This document shows, piece after piece, positions 36,473 to 44,655 of a DNA stretch of 64,000 nucleotides. Location: assembly GCA_945863885.1 (NCBI GenBank), contig CAMAZY010000007.1, positions 22,738 through 86,737 on the forward strand, read 5' to 3'. This DNA comes from an uncultured Clostridia bacterium (GTDB lineage Bacteria > Bacillota > Clostridia > Oscillospirales > Acutalibacteraceae). The position numbers and the translations under genes were made by a program. Position 1 is the first letter of the stretch. The number at the start of each line of letters is the position of its first letter. Below the pieces are notes generated by a model that was not told the origin of the DNA, did not search any database, and worked only from the letters and a program-made list of their open reading frames with translations.

Positions 36473-37176
36473 TTTTTCAACCTTTCGAAACAGTCCTCAC
36501 CGAACAAGCGGTGAAACGGCTTTGTCAACTGACTTCTGATAATGTTTTTTTTGCTCATCCAGCTTTTGGAATACCAATGAATGCTGACCGTGTTCTCCGT
36601 CCGGTTCAGTCTGCCCGTCGGGTCATCGTACGGATTCAGATATTCCTTCGGAAGAATTTTTGCGCCGCCGACCGTCTGCTCTTTTCCGTTTTGTGTGAGA
36701 CCGAAGTGTAAAAGCGCTTCGGTGTTCAGCCGGGGACAGCCGACAATAGGATAATCTCCGTTTTCGTCCGGCTCAAACGTCAGATAGAGATCAATCATTT
36801 TTTTGACGGTTTCGTGTCCTTTCACGGCGCCGAAGCCGAGTCCGGTCGCAACAAAGCTGTCATTTTCAAAGCCGTAAAAAGCATCGTACTGTAAAAGACC
36901 GTCGGGCGAACGAACCAATTCGACGTCGGTATCAAAATACAGTCCGCCTTGCTCATACACCACGATAAGCCGCACAAAGTCACTTAAAAAAGCGTACTTT
37001 TTGTTTTCAAGGCAAAAAGAAGCATAAGGATATTTTCCAGCATCGAAATTATCCTCGTTCCATTCGATGATTTCATAATCCGGGCAGTACTTTTTCCAAC
37101 TGGCAATACACTTTTGCGCTTTCTTCGGTTTTTCGCCGCGCCCGAACCAACAATAATGTATCTTTTTTTCAATCAT
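36469..37176 (-). CDS. GT32-type glycosyltransferase
   Basis: 235 aa. I-P/K-K-I-H-Y-C-W-F-G at the N-terminus and the Y-F-D-T-D-V-E-L DXD motif (about 97-104) identify the OCH1/capsular GT32 family, which uses a metal-bound nucleotide sugar. H-W-Y-x-K-S-W near the end is also typical. It is the first polysaccharide gene after rpiB, only 10 bases away, in the same operon. Confidence 0.9.
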   Translation of the reverse strand: MIEKKIHYCWFGRGEKPKKAQKCIASWKKYCPDYEIIEWNEDNFDAGKYPYASFCLENKKYAFLSDFVRLIVVYEQGGLYFDTDVELVRSPDGLLQYDAFYGFENDSFVATGLGFGAVKGHETVKKMIDLYLTFEPDENGDYPIVGCPRLNTEALLHFGLTQNGKEQTVGGAKILPKEYLNPYDDPTGRLNRTENTVSIHWYSKSWMSKKNIIRSQLTKPFHRLFGEDCFERLKK

Positions 37177-37186
37177 AAGGTTTCAA

Positions 37187-37633
37187 TTAAAGCGCTTCGC
37201 CGTTTTCAATCGCCGTAATCTGATCCACTCTTCTCTGATGACGCCCGCCCTCGAATTCGGTGTTAAGGAACACGTCAACAAGCTCAATGGCAAGCCCGGC
37301 GCCGACAACTCTTCCGCCGAGGCAAAGGGCGTTGGCGTCGTTGTGAAGTCTTGTAAACTTAGCGCTGAAATAATCCGAGCAGCAAGCCGCTCTGATTCCC
37401 TTGACTTTATTCGCCGCCATGGAAATACCGATACCCGTTCCGCAGCAAAGCACGGCTTTTTCACATTCGCCGTCCGTCACCGCCTTACAGGCTTTATAGG
37501 CAATTTTTGCGTAATCAATGGAATCCGTGCTGAACGTTCCGAAGTCCTTGTATTCGACTCCCGTTTCGTCAAGATGCTTTTTGATGGCTTCCTTAAGTTC
37601 AAATCCGCCGTGGTCTGCTCCTAATGCTATCAT
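37187..37633 (-). CDS. rpiB: Ribose-5-phosphate isomerase B
   Basis: 148 aa. Interconverts ribose 5-phosphate and ribulose 5-phosphate in the pentose phosphate pathway. Signature: A-L-G-A-D-H-G-G-F (about 3-11), the catalytic cysteine in L-C-C-G-T-G-I-G-I-S (about 66-75), and H-N-D-A-N-A-L-C-L-G-G-R. It could also be the related allose- or galactose-6-phosphate isomerase, but no such operon is near. It lies 24 bases after tsaB. Confidence 0.92.
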   Translation of the reverse strand: MIALGADHGGFELKEAIKKHLDETGVEYKDFGTFSTDSIDYAKIAYKACKAVTDGECEKAVLCCGTGIGISMAANKVKGIRAACCSDYFSAKFTRLHNDANALCLGGRVVGAGLAIELVDVFLNTEFEGGRHQRRVDQITAIENGEAL

Positions 37634-37657
37634 GGTTGTTGTCTCCTTTATTGAATT

Positions 37658-38353
37658 TTATTTTATACTGCTCTTTTTCGCCTTCAGTTCCCGTTCCGCC
37701 TGCGGCAGTCTTAAATAGACCGGCATAACCTCAGACGCCGGAACCGACTTTCCGTCCGCTTCATGCCGTCTCTTTGCGGCAAAGGCAACGCTTGCGGCGT
37801 TCTGGAACCGTAATACGGGCGGTGCAATGTCATAGCCGAGACTGTCGTGACAAATCTCCGCCCCGTCACCGACAAAAACAATTTTCTTGTTTAACTGACT
37901 CAGCTCTTTTCCAAGCTCTTCAATTGAAACCGCCTTGTCGTCGCAAAGCCTTGTAATTTTTTCACCCTCAATGTCGAAAAGTGCCGTGTAGACCTGTTTG
38001 CAACGGGCGTCCATCACACAGCAGGCAAGCACGTTCTGCCCGAGAAGATTGTAGGCAAGCCCTTCGAGCGTGGAAACCGGCAGACACCGTTTTCCTTTTG
38101 CATCGCAAAGCCCCTTGACAGCGGCAATTCCGATCCGTATTCCCGTAAACGAACCGGGACCGGCGGAAACGGAAAAAAAGTCAATACTGTCAAGGTCCGT
38201 CTCGCTGTTTTGTAAGGCGGAGTCAATCATCGGCAAAAGCGTTCTTGAATGGGTCAGCCCGGCATTTGTCTGACATAAGCTGATTATTTTTTCGTCCTCG
38301 GTCACGGCGACACTTGCCGAAACCGCACTTGTATCAACAGCTAAAATTTTCAT
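37658..38353 (-). CDS. tsaB: tRNA threonylcarbamoyladenosine biosynthesis protein TsaB
   Basis: 231 aa from ATG 38353 (AGGGTG upstream); the frame reaches 38410 but would lie inside tsaE. N-terminal I-L-A-V-D-T-S (about 3-9) and G-P-G-S-F-T-G-I-R-I-G (about 68-78) are the TsaB signatures. It is the non-catalytic partner of TsaD in making t6A37 on ANN-decoding tRNAs. It overlaps tsaE by 20 bases. tsaD is not in the window. Confidence 0.94.
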   Translation of the reverse strand: MKILAVDTSAVSASVAVTEDEKIISLCQTNAGLTHSRTLLPMIDSALQNSETDLDSIDFFSVSAGPGSFTGIRIGIAAVKGLCDAKGKRCLPVSTLEGLAYNLLGQNVLACCVMDARCKQVYTALFDIEGEKITRLCDDKAVSIEELGKELSQLNKKIVFVGDGAEICHDSLGYDIAPPVLRFQNAASVAFAAKRRHEADGKSVPASEVMPVYLRLPQAERELKAKKSSIK

Positions 38354-38777
38354 ATTCACCCTGCCCTTCAACGGTAATGATCCGCTCTTTTTCGTCTTCT
38401 CCTCTTTCAAAAGTCACCCGGATTGTATTTTCGGGCAGAGCGTTTTCGATATTCTCGCTCCATTCGACGGCAAGGATTCCGCCCTGCTCGTAATAATCGA
38501 AAAAACCGGTCTGATAAAGATCGTCCCAACTTTCCACACGGTACATATCAAAATGATAAAGGTTCTTTTTTCCTCTGTACTCATGCACGAGCGCAAAGGT
38601 CGGACTTGACACTTCGTCGATTACACCAAGCCCTTTTGCAAGACCCTTTGTGAAGGTTGTTTTTCCCATTCCGAGGCCGCCGAAAAAGGCTATGACCACC
38701 TTTTTGTCAAGCTTTTTGGCCAGCCGTTCGGCAAACGCCATCGTCTCGTCGGCATTATTCACGGTAACTTTCAGCAT
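38334..38777 (-). CDS. tsaE: tRNA threonylcarbamoyladenosine biosynthesis ATPase TsaE
   Basis: 147 aa. Walker A G-G-L-G-M-G-K-T-T-F (about 34-43), S-S-P-T-F-A-L-V-H-E-Y, the H-F-D-M-Y-R motif and L-A-V-E-W-S-E are all present. TsaE powers turnover of the TsaBD complex. It heads the operon, with its promoter at 38811-38838. Confidence 0.95.
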   Translation of the reverse strand: MLKVTVNNADETMAFAERLAKKLDKKVVIAFFGGLGMGKTTFTKGLAKGLGVIDEVSSPTFALVHEYRGKKNLYHFDMYRVESWDDLYQTGFFDYYEQGGILAVEWSENIENALPENTIRVTFERGEDEKERIITVEGQGEYENFSC

Positions 38778-38810
38778 AGTGTTCCCTTTCAGGTAAAAAT
38801 CAATAATAAC

Positions 38811-38838
38811 ATTGTATCATAAAAAAGCGATAAGTCAA
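38811..38838 (-). promoter_or_regulatory. Promoter of the tsaE-tsaB-rpiB-polysaccharide operon
   Basis: TTGACT (rc of 38833-38838), 16 bases, TACAAT (rc of 38811-38816). No terminator is visible between here and the GT4 genes, so the whole cluster may be transcribed from it. Confidence 0.75.
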
Positions 38839-38847
38839 CTTTATTGC

Positions 38848-38876
38848 TTGAATTCTTAAACTAAACCTTATATAAT
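38848..38876 (+). promoter_or_regulatory. Promoter of the FtsW/RodA-family gene
   Basis: TTGAAT (38848-38853), 17 bases, TATAAT (38871-38876). Divergent from the tsaE promoter. Confidence 0.65.
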
Positions 38877-38899
38877 AACTGTATAATCAAACGTGTAAA

Positions 38900-40099
38900 A
38901 TGAATCTTTCTTTCGGATGTGATATTTTGGTTTTAAAATCTTTCAAAAAAGGCTTTAAGGAAACGGACAAGCTTACCTTTCTGCTCTGTCTGATCTTATC
39001 GGCAATCGGTGTCGTGATGGTTGCCAGCACAACACAAAGAACGCTTACGGACGGCGGCTGGATCTCCCGTGACGCAAAGGTTATGATTCTTGCTTTGATT
39101 CTCGGCACGGTTGCCTGCCTTGTCATTTCCTATATTGACTATGATCTGATTTTCAAGCTCTGGCCAATTATCGTTGCTGCTTCGCTGTTTCTGATGTTTT
39201 TGCTGTTTACACCGCTTGCCGTTTCGCCGCAGGGACGTGAAGATGCGACCTCGTGGCTGAAGATCACGAACAAGCTTTACTTTCAGCCGTCGGAAATACT
39301 GAAAATTGCGTTTATCATCACCTTTTCCTATCATCTCGGAAAGGTCAAAAACAATATCTCGTCGATCAAAAACGTTGTGCTTCTCTGCGTGCATGCGGCT
39401 ATTCCGATTCTTCTTGTTGTAAAGACCGGCGATATGGGCTCTGCCCTCATTTTCATGCTGATGTTTATCGGCATGATGTTTGCCGCCGGGCTTCACTGGC
39501 TTTATTTTCCTGCCGGACTTCTCGCGGTCGCCGCCGTATCGCCGATTGTCTGGTACAAGGTATTTGACAACATTCAGCGAAACCGTATTCTTGCCCTTTT
39601 CAATCCCGAGGCTTATCCGACCGAAATCTATCAGCAGCAGCATGCGGTTGTTGCTATGCAGGAGGGCGGTTTTTTCGGAACGGGACTGTTCAAGGGTCCT
39701 TACACGCAAAGCGATTACGTTCCCGAAATTCAGAATGATATGATTTTTTCGGCGATCTGTGAAGAAGCCGGCTTTGTGGGTGCTTTTATTCTTCTTTTGC
39801 TGTTTTTGCTTCTTGCAATCAGAATCATCAGGGTCGGCAAGCTTGCTCATAATTTTTCGGCATTGATGCTTTGCTACGGCGTCATGTTCATGATTGCGGC
39901 TCAGGTCGTCGTCAACGTCGGTATGTGCACGATGATTCTCCCCGTAATCGGTATTACGCTTCCGTTTATCAGTGCCGGCGGCTCATCGACGATCTGTCTT
40001 TATCTTGCGATAGGGCTTGTTCTGAGTGTATACCGCTCCTCTCAGGGCATCGATTACGATGACTACCGCTATGCAAGAATTGCAAGGCGGTATGACTGA
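38900..40099 (+). CDS. FtsW/RodA/SpoVE-family peptidoglycan polymerase
   Basis: 399 aa, ten membrane helices. SEDS proteins polymerise lipid II glycan strands together with a class B PBP. Matching blocks: Q-P-S-E-I-L-K-I-A (about 132-140), K-T-G-D-M-G-S-A-L (about 174-182, with the catalytic Asp region), E-E-A-G-F-V-G-A (about 295-302), and L-P-F-I-S-A-G-G-S-S (about 357-366). An in-frame TTG near 38927 could be the true start, as no ribosome site precedes ATG 38900. No PBP gene is adjacent, so I cannot tell elongation from division or sporulation type. Confidence 0.92.
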   Translation: MNLSFGCDILVLKSFKKGFKETDKLTFLLCLILSAIGVVMVASTTQRTLTDGGWISRDAKVMILALILGTVACLVISYIDYDLIFKLWPIIVAASLFLMFLLFTPLAVSPQGREDATSWLKITNKLYFQPSEILKIAFIITFSYHLGKVKNNISSIKNVVLLCVHAAIPILLVVKTGDMGSALIFMLMFIGMMFAAGLHWLYFPAGLLAVAAVSPIVWYKVFDNIQRNRILALFNPEAYPTEIYQQQHAVVAMQEGGFFGTGLFKGPYTQSDYVPEIQNDMIFSAICEEAGFVGAFILLLLFLLLAIRIIRVGKLAHNFSALMLCYGVMFMIAAQVVVNVGMCTMILPVIGITLPFISAGGSSTICLYLAIGLVLSVYRSSQGIDYDDYRYARIARRYD

Positions 40100-40124
40100 G
40101 CGGAAAATCCGAACATCTCCTGAA

Positions 40125-40167
40125 GAAAAACGGGGCTGCGCACTTTGCACAGCTCCGTCTGTTTTTC
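40125..40167 (+). terminator. Bidirectional terminator (ftsW-type gene and galE)
   Basis: ACGGGGCTG (40130-40138) and CAGCTCCGT (40150-40158) pair with one wobble; the plus strand continues with GTTTTTC and the minus strand with TTTTTCTTC. Confidence 0.8.
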
Positions 40168-40171
40168 TCTG

Positions 40172-41188
40172 TTATGCGTCGTAACCGTTCGGATTCTGAC
40201 TTTGCCAACGCCAGGAGTCGGCGCACATCTGCTCGAGTCCTCTTTCCGCTTTCCAGCCAAGCTCATTATACGCCTTAGACGGGTCGGAATAGCAGGTTGC
40301 GATATCGCCCGGACGGCGGTCAACAATTTTATAATTGATTTTGATTCCGCTTGCCTTTTCGAAAGCGTTGATAACGTCAAGAACGCTGTATCCGACGCCG
40401 GTTCCGAGATTGTATATATCAAGACCGCTCTTTCCGAGCACTCTCTCAACGGCTTTTACATGACCCAAAGCCAGGTCAACAACGTGAATGTAATCTCTGA
40501 CGCCGGTTCCGTCGGGCGTGTCATAATCGTTTCCGTAAACACTCAGGCACGGGAGTTTGCCGATTGCCACCTGAGAAATATACGGCATCAGATTGTTCGG
40601 AATTCCGTTCGGATCCTCACCGATTCTTCCGCTTTCGTGTGCACCGATCGGATTGAAGTAGCGAAGCAGACTGATTGACCATTCGTTATCCGCTTTAAAC
40701 AGATCGGAAAGAATGATCTCAATCATGTATTTTGTCGTACCGTAGGGGTTTGTCGTTCCGCCCGTCGGCATGGTTTCCTTAAGCGGTGAAACGTTGTTCA
40801 TTCCGTATACCGTTGCGGAAGAGCTGAAAACAAGCTTTTTACAGCCGAACTCCTTCATCACCTCACAAAGGGTAAGCGTTCCGCCGATATTGTTGTCGTA
40901 ATATTCGAGCGGCTTTTGGCAGGATTCACCGACCGCCTTCAGGCCTGCAAAATGAATAACGGCATCGATTTTTTCTTCGCTGAAAACCTTACTCAGTCCC
41001 GCTTTATCCCGGATATCGCACTCGTAAAAAGGAACCTGCTTGCCCGAAAGCTCAGCCGTTCTTTTAAGGGCTTCTCTCTTGCTGTTGTAAAGATTATCGA
41101 CCACAACAACATCGTAGCCCGCTTTCATCAGCTCAATGCAAGTATGCGACCCGATGTATCCGGCTCCGCCGGTAACAAGAATTGACAT
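40172..41188 (-). CDS. galE: UDP-glucose 4-epimerase
   Basis: 338 aa short-chain dehydrogenase. Interconverts UDP-glucose and UDP-galactose for sugar use and surface polymers. NAD site G-G-A-G-Y-I-G-S-H (about 7-15), catalytic Ser in S-S-S-A-T-V-Y and the Y-x-x-x-K pair in Y-G-T-T-K (about 149-153) are present. Own promoter at 41220-41247. Confidence 0.95.
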   Translation of the reverse strand: MSILVTGGAGYIGSHTCIELMKAGYDVVVVDNLYNSKREALKRTAELSGKQVPFYECDIRDKAGLSKVFSEEKIDAVIHFAGLKAVGESCQKPLEYYDNNIGGTLTLCEVMKEFGCKKLVFSSSATVYGMNNVSPLKETMPTGGTTNPYGTTKYMIEIILSDLFKADNEWSISLLRYFNPIGAHESGRIGEDPNGIPNNLMPYISQVAIGKLPCLSVYGNDYDTPDGTGVRDYIHVVDLALGHVKAVERVLGKSGLDIYNLGTGVGYSVLDVINAFEKASGIKINYKIVDRRPGDIATCYSDPSKAYNELGWKAERGLEQMCADSWRWQSQNPNGYDA

Positions 41189-41219
41189 AACAAATCACCT
41201 CGTTTATAATATCTATAAC

Positions 41220-41247
41220 ATTATACAACATTACGGGTAAATATCAA
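41220..41247 (-). promoter_or_regulatory. Promoter of galE
   Basis: TTGATA (rc of 41242-41247), 16 bases, TATAAT (rc of 41220-41225). Confidence 0.7.
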
Positions 41248-41305
41248 TAGAATATTTAAACAAAGAACACCCGCAGCCGCTATATTTTTTTAGAGAGGAC
41301 AGCTT

Positions 41306-42154
41306 ATGAGTGAACTTTCCGATATCAATGTAATAAAAGACGTGCTTTCCCGCCACGGCTTCAGTTTTTCGAAAGCCTTAGGTCAGAACTTTCTTGTCAA
41401 CCCCTCGGTTTGCCCGAAAATGGCGCAGGCGTGCGGCGCCGACGAAAATACCGGTGTTATCGAAATCGGCGCCGGCATCGGCGTGCTGACAAAAGAGCTT
41501 GCAAAAAGAGCGAAAAAAGTCGTGTCGGTTGAGCTTGACACAAGGCTTTTGCCCGTGCTCGACGAGACGCTCTCAGAATTTGACAATGTTGAAATCGTCA
41601 ACGCCGACATCATGAAGCTCGACTTACAAAAGCTTATTGAAGAAAAATTCAGCGGTATGAAAGTCGTTGTCTGTGCCAATCTCCCCTACTACATCACCTC
41701 TCCGGTTATCACGATGCTGCTTGAGTCAAAAATACCGATTGAAAGCGTCACGGTCATGATTCAAAAGGAGGTTGCCGACCGCCTTACCGCTCCGGTCGGT
41801 TCCCGTGACAGCGGTGCGGTTACCGTTTGCGTCAACTATTTTTCAACGCCCGAAAAGCTTTTCGATGTCAAACGAGGTTCCTTTATGCCGATGCCGAAGG
41901 TTGACAGCGCCGTAATCCGACTCGATATCCGAAAAGAGCCGGCTGTCCCGGTTGATGACGAAAAGAAGTTTTTCCGCCTTGTGAAAGCTGCTTTTTCCAT
42001 GAGACGAAAAACGGCTTTAAATTCCATCAGTGCGGGGCTCGGCGTACCGAAACCGACGGTTGAACAAGCACTTCTCCATGCCGGACTTGAACTGACTGTC
42101 CGGGCAGAGAACCTGACACTCGACGATTTTGCCAACCTTTCTAACTATATATAA
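41306..42154 (+). CDS. rsmA: 16S rRNA (adenine1518/1519-N6) dimethyltransferase
   Basis: 282 aa. Dimethylates two adjacent adenines in 16S helix 45 during 30S maturation. S-adenosylmethionine motif E-I-G-A-G-I-G-V-L-T (about 52-61), catalytic N-L-P-Y-Y-I (about 126-131), and the G-Q-N-F-L entry motif (about 28-32) are intact. GAGAGGACAG precedes ATG 41306. A gene for an unknown membrane protein follows by 17 bases. Confidence 0.96.
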   Translation: MSELSDINVIKDVLSRHGFSFSKALGQNFLVNPSVCPKMAQACGADENTGVIEIGAGIGVLTKELAKRAKKVVSVELDTRLLPVLDETLSEFDNVEIVNADIMKLDLQKLIEEKFSGMKVVVCANLPYYITSPVITMLLESKIPIESVTVMIQKEVADRLTAPVGSRDSGAVTVCVNYFSTPEKLFDVKRGSFMPMPKVDSAVIRLDIRKEPAVPVDDEKKFFRLVKAAFSMRRKTALNSISAGLGVPKPTVEQALLHAGLELTVRAENLTLDDFANLSNYI

Positions 42155-42171
42155 ACAAGGAGGCGCCTTTT

Positions 42172-43410
42172 ATGAACCGAAAAAACAAGGCGGTAAAAAC
42201 AACGGTCTGCTTTCTTCTTTCTTTGCTGGTGATCGCTTCTGCCGTTTTGGCAACAAAATCCGCATTCGGAATTCTTGAACAAAAACGGGACAACGCCGTG
42301 TACTTTTCCGACTGCCTTTCCCCGGATTATGAGCCGGAAAAAAGTGAAGCGGTAAGCGAAGAAATCAAAACGCTTATCGAAAAAGCGCTGACGTACTCGG
42401 CTATGAAAGACGATCTGACGCTTTTTGAAAATTCGCCTTATGTTATGAGCGAAATCGAAGCAATCCGTACAGACACCGAACGGAACATCGAAAACACAAT
42501 TTATTTCACCGAAGAAAAAATCAAAACCGATTCACTCGACAGTGAAACGATTGAAAACGGCTTTGCGGTTTTAAGCGATAGCGAAAAGGACGGTGCTGCC
42601 GTTCATATAAACGGGAAACTGCAATATGCCCGGACAGATGCAGACCGGATTGAAGAATATTTCGAAAAAGAATTCGAAAGACGAAGCGAAGAAACCAAGC
42701 TGAATCTCAGTACGGCTTACAGAGAAGCCAAAGAGTATCTTGACGGACTTGAAGCCGTCGAATACTGTGTCACAGTAAAGAATCATGAGGTAAAAACCGA
42801 TGCCTTTGATTCGGCGAAAACCGCCAAAGACAGTCTTACTTTTACCGTTGCCCTTTCTGACGACGGTACTGTCACCGTAAAGCAGTCCGACGCACTCCCC
42901 GGAATTCAGGCGGATTTCATCAAAGAAACAGCAAAGAAATTTACCGGGCCACTTGAACTGCATATCGTTTTTACCGGCTCTATGCTGTTCAATGAAAGTT
43001 TAAAGAAAGTGCCTGCGCTTCACGACGAATGCCGCTCCCTCGTTGTATCGCTTCTTCTGAAAGCCATACTCTTTTCTTTGGCGGCGATTGTATCAACTGT
43101 CATTTTCGTCATTCTTTTCCCTGTCGGTAACAGAAAAAAGTCAATGACCGTCTTGTCCTGCTTTTTTGCCGCCGTATCAGCCGCCGTAATCGTTCTTTCC
43201 GTCTGTCTCCTGTCCGATTCGGTTAAGCTGTTCATGGATCCGACAATCGGCACATCGTGGTTGACAGTTGATTCGAACTCGATTGTAACAAAAGCCTGTT
43301 TGCGGGTCTGTGTTTCGGCTGCCGCTCTTTTGGGGCTTGCGGCTTGTGTCAAAACAGCCGTACTTTCACGAAAACACAGCATCTCAGACAAAGAAAACAA
43401 ATCGGCATAA
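42172..43410 (+). CDS. Polytopic membrane protein of unknown function
   Basis: 412 aa; AAGGAGG is 10-12 bases before ATG. One membrane helix at 9-30, a hydrophilic acidic domain (about 35-280) rich in helices, then three helices at about 287-312, 320-343 and 372-393. The long loop lies outside the membrane if the N-terminus is inside. I recognise no family. It follows rsmA by 17 bases, so it is probably co-transcribed, and ends at a clear terminator. Confidence 0.65.
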   Translation: MNRKNKAVKTTVCFLLSLLVIASAVLATKSAFGILEQKRDNAVYFSDCLSPDYEPEKSEAVSEEIKTLIEKALTYSAMKDDLTLFENSPYVMSEIEAIRTDTERNIENTIYFTEEKIKTDSLDSETIENGFAVLSDSEKDGAAVHINGKLQYARTDADRIEEYFEKEFERRSEETKLNLSTAYREAKEYLDGLEAVEYCVTVKNHEVKTDAFDSAKTAKDSLTFTVALSDDGTVTVKQSDALPGIQADFIKETAKKFTGPLELHIVFTGSMLFNESLKKVPALHDECRSLVVSLLLKAILFSLAAIVSTVIFVILFPVGNRKKSMTVLSCFFAAVSAAVIVLSVCLLSDSVKLFMDPTIGTSWLTVDSNSIVTKACLRVCVSAAALLGLAACVKTAVLSRKHSISDKENKSA

Positions 43411-43421
43411 ATGAGCATCAT

Positions 43422-43458
43422 AACCTGCTGACCCGATGCGGTCGCAGGTTTCTTTTTT
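43422..43458 (+). terminator. Terminator of the rsmA operon
   Basis: AACCTGC (about 43422-43428) and GCAGGTT (43444-43450) with inner GACC/GGTC pairing, then TCTTTTTT. Confidence 0.8.
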
Positions 43459-43494
43459 ACTCAATTTCTCCCCCAAAAAAAGTACGGACTCCCA

Positions 43495-43660
43495 AGCAGA
43501 AAAACTGCTCAACATCAGCGTCGGGGAACAGGCGGCTTCGGGGAAATCACTGCCAAAGGCCGGACGGTGCCCCGCAAACCTTTGGTTTTGTTTTGCCGTC
43601 AAAACGGCAAAAATGCGGCTTCGCCGCACCGGGGCTCCTTGTTTCTGTCTTCCCGGTTCC
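43495..43660 (+). repeat. Dispersed hairpin-rich intergenic element, copy B
   Basis: Same blocks as copy A, on the plus strand: GGCGGCTT, CGGACGG, CAAACC-tttGGTTTTG, TTTTGCCGT-caa-AACGGCAAAA, GCGGCTTCGCCGCAC, CCTTG. Between the copies, the bases in stems vary together while loops differ. Several open frames cross it, but none has a ribosome site or a protein-like pattern. Confidence 0.55.
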
Positions 43661-44060
43661 GCCTCTATCCTTTCAGCCGTTCGCCCGATACCGTGCCGGA
43701 TCCGAACGCCGAAAATGAATATTTTCCCCGTGAAGCTGTATATACAAAAATCAGATGAATAATGAATAATCATCATCGCAATGTTGAAAAAGGTGTTAGT
43801 AAAGTTGAAAACTTTACTTTTTTCAGCGAATAAGATTACAAATCGGAAATTCAATGTTAAAAATTCTGAGTTTTTCAATATAATCCACGTAGTTTTCCAC
43901 ATTGAAAGAAAATTCCTTTACAGTGGAATTTCTTGCGTCAAGTGAACTTCTTTACACCATATTTTTCTGAATTAAAAATTCAGATTTCCTGTCATTTTAA
44001 AAATCTGCATAAAAATATTGTCATCTGACCGTTGCCGCTATATAAAACATTTATATATTT
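43661..44060. other. AT-rich spacer with orphan hairpins
   Basis: No gene seen. Two perfect hairpins stand out: AGTAAAGTT-gaa-AACTTTACT followed by TTTTT (43799-43823), which looks like a plus-strand terminator, and TCTGAATT-aaa-AATTCAGA (about 43967-43985). With no gene directly upstream, the first could end a small RNA or be debris. Confidence 0.4.
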
Positions 44061-44065
44061 CCGTA

Positions 44066-44094
44066 TTGACTTTACACAAAATTTATATTATAAT
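44066..44094 (+). promoter_or_regulatory. Promoter of the 44125-44568 gene
   Basis: TTGACT (44066-44071), 17 bases, TATAAT (44089-44094). Confidence 0.8.
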
Positions 44095-44124
44095 CGTGTT
44101 ATACATATGAAGAGGGTGATCCCC

Positions 44125-44568
44125 GTGTTCATAAAAATTCTGTTGTCCGTGCTGACGATTCTGTGCACCGTTGCCGGTGTCGTTCTGGTTCATTTTCTTC
44201 CGTTCAAAAACCAAACATTGACCCGGATTCTTAATGCAAGACTGTATTGCTATAACCTGACAATTCTGGCTAATTTCATTTTGCTGGCCGTCGCCATTCA
44301 TTTTTTCGGTCAGGACGGAACCGTTTCAGATGACGATTATTTTGTTTATGAAGTGATTGCCGGACTCAGTTTTATTGCGGCGGTTTTTCTCTCTGACCGT
44401 TACGCTGTCAGAAAGCGAATCAATCCGTTAAAGAAGCAGTATCCGGAAGAATATGAGGCTTTCGGATTTTCAAGAATCGGAGAGGGCATCGTAGATTCTT
44501 TTTTCATGGCACTGATACTTTGGATTTTTTTGATGTTCAACTATTATACAATCTGGGCGGTGCATTAA
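44125..44568 (+). CDS. Small polytopic membrane protein of unknown function
   Basis: 147 aa from GTG 44125, chosen because GAGGGTGAT is 5-6 bases upstream. An in-frame ATG at 44107 is possible but would be nearly leaderless given the promoter. Four membrane helices (about 4-26, 39-60, 72-90, 125-144). The K-K-Q-Y-P-E-E-Y-E-A-F-G loop is the only polar stretch. No family recognised. Confidence 0.6.
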   Translation: MFIKILLSVLTILCTVAGVVLVHFLPFKNQTLTRILNARLYCYNLTILANFILLAVAIHFFGQDGTVSDDDYFVYEVIAGLSFIAAVFLSDRYAVRKRINPLKKQYPEEYEAFGFSRIGEGIVDSFFMALILWIFLMFNYYTIWAVH

Positions 44569-44620
44569 AGAATGGGACTTCATAAGCCAAACAGCAGACG
44601 ATCCTGACACGGCATCATGC

Positions 44621-44655
44621 AAAAAGGAGACCGGTTTGTCCGATCTCCTTTCTTC
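44621..44655 (+). terminator. Bidirectional terminator between convergent genes
   Basis: GGAGACCGG-tttg-TCCGATCTCC forms a stem with one mismatch, flanked by AAAAA on the left and TTTCTTCTT on the right, so it can end both the 44125 gene and the facing hydrolase gene. Confidence 0.75.

Noticed and set aside
38996..39850. 284-codon minus-strand frame inside the FtsW/RodA-type gene
   Set aside because: Antisense shadow; the plus-strand frame has all SEDS motifs.
43384..43902. Several long open frames across 43.4-43.9 kb
   Set aside because: They cross the terminator and the hairpin-rich repeat on both strands, with no ribosome sites; the repeat's symmetry keeps frames open.
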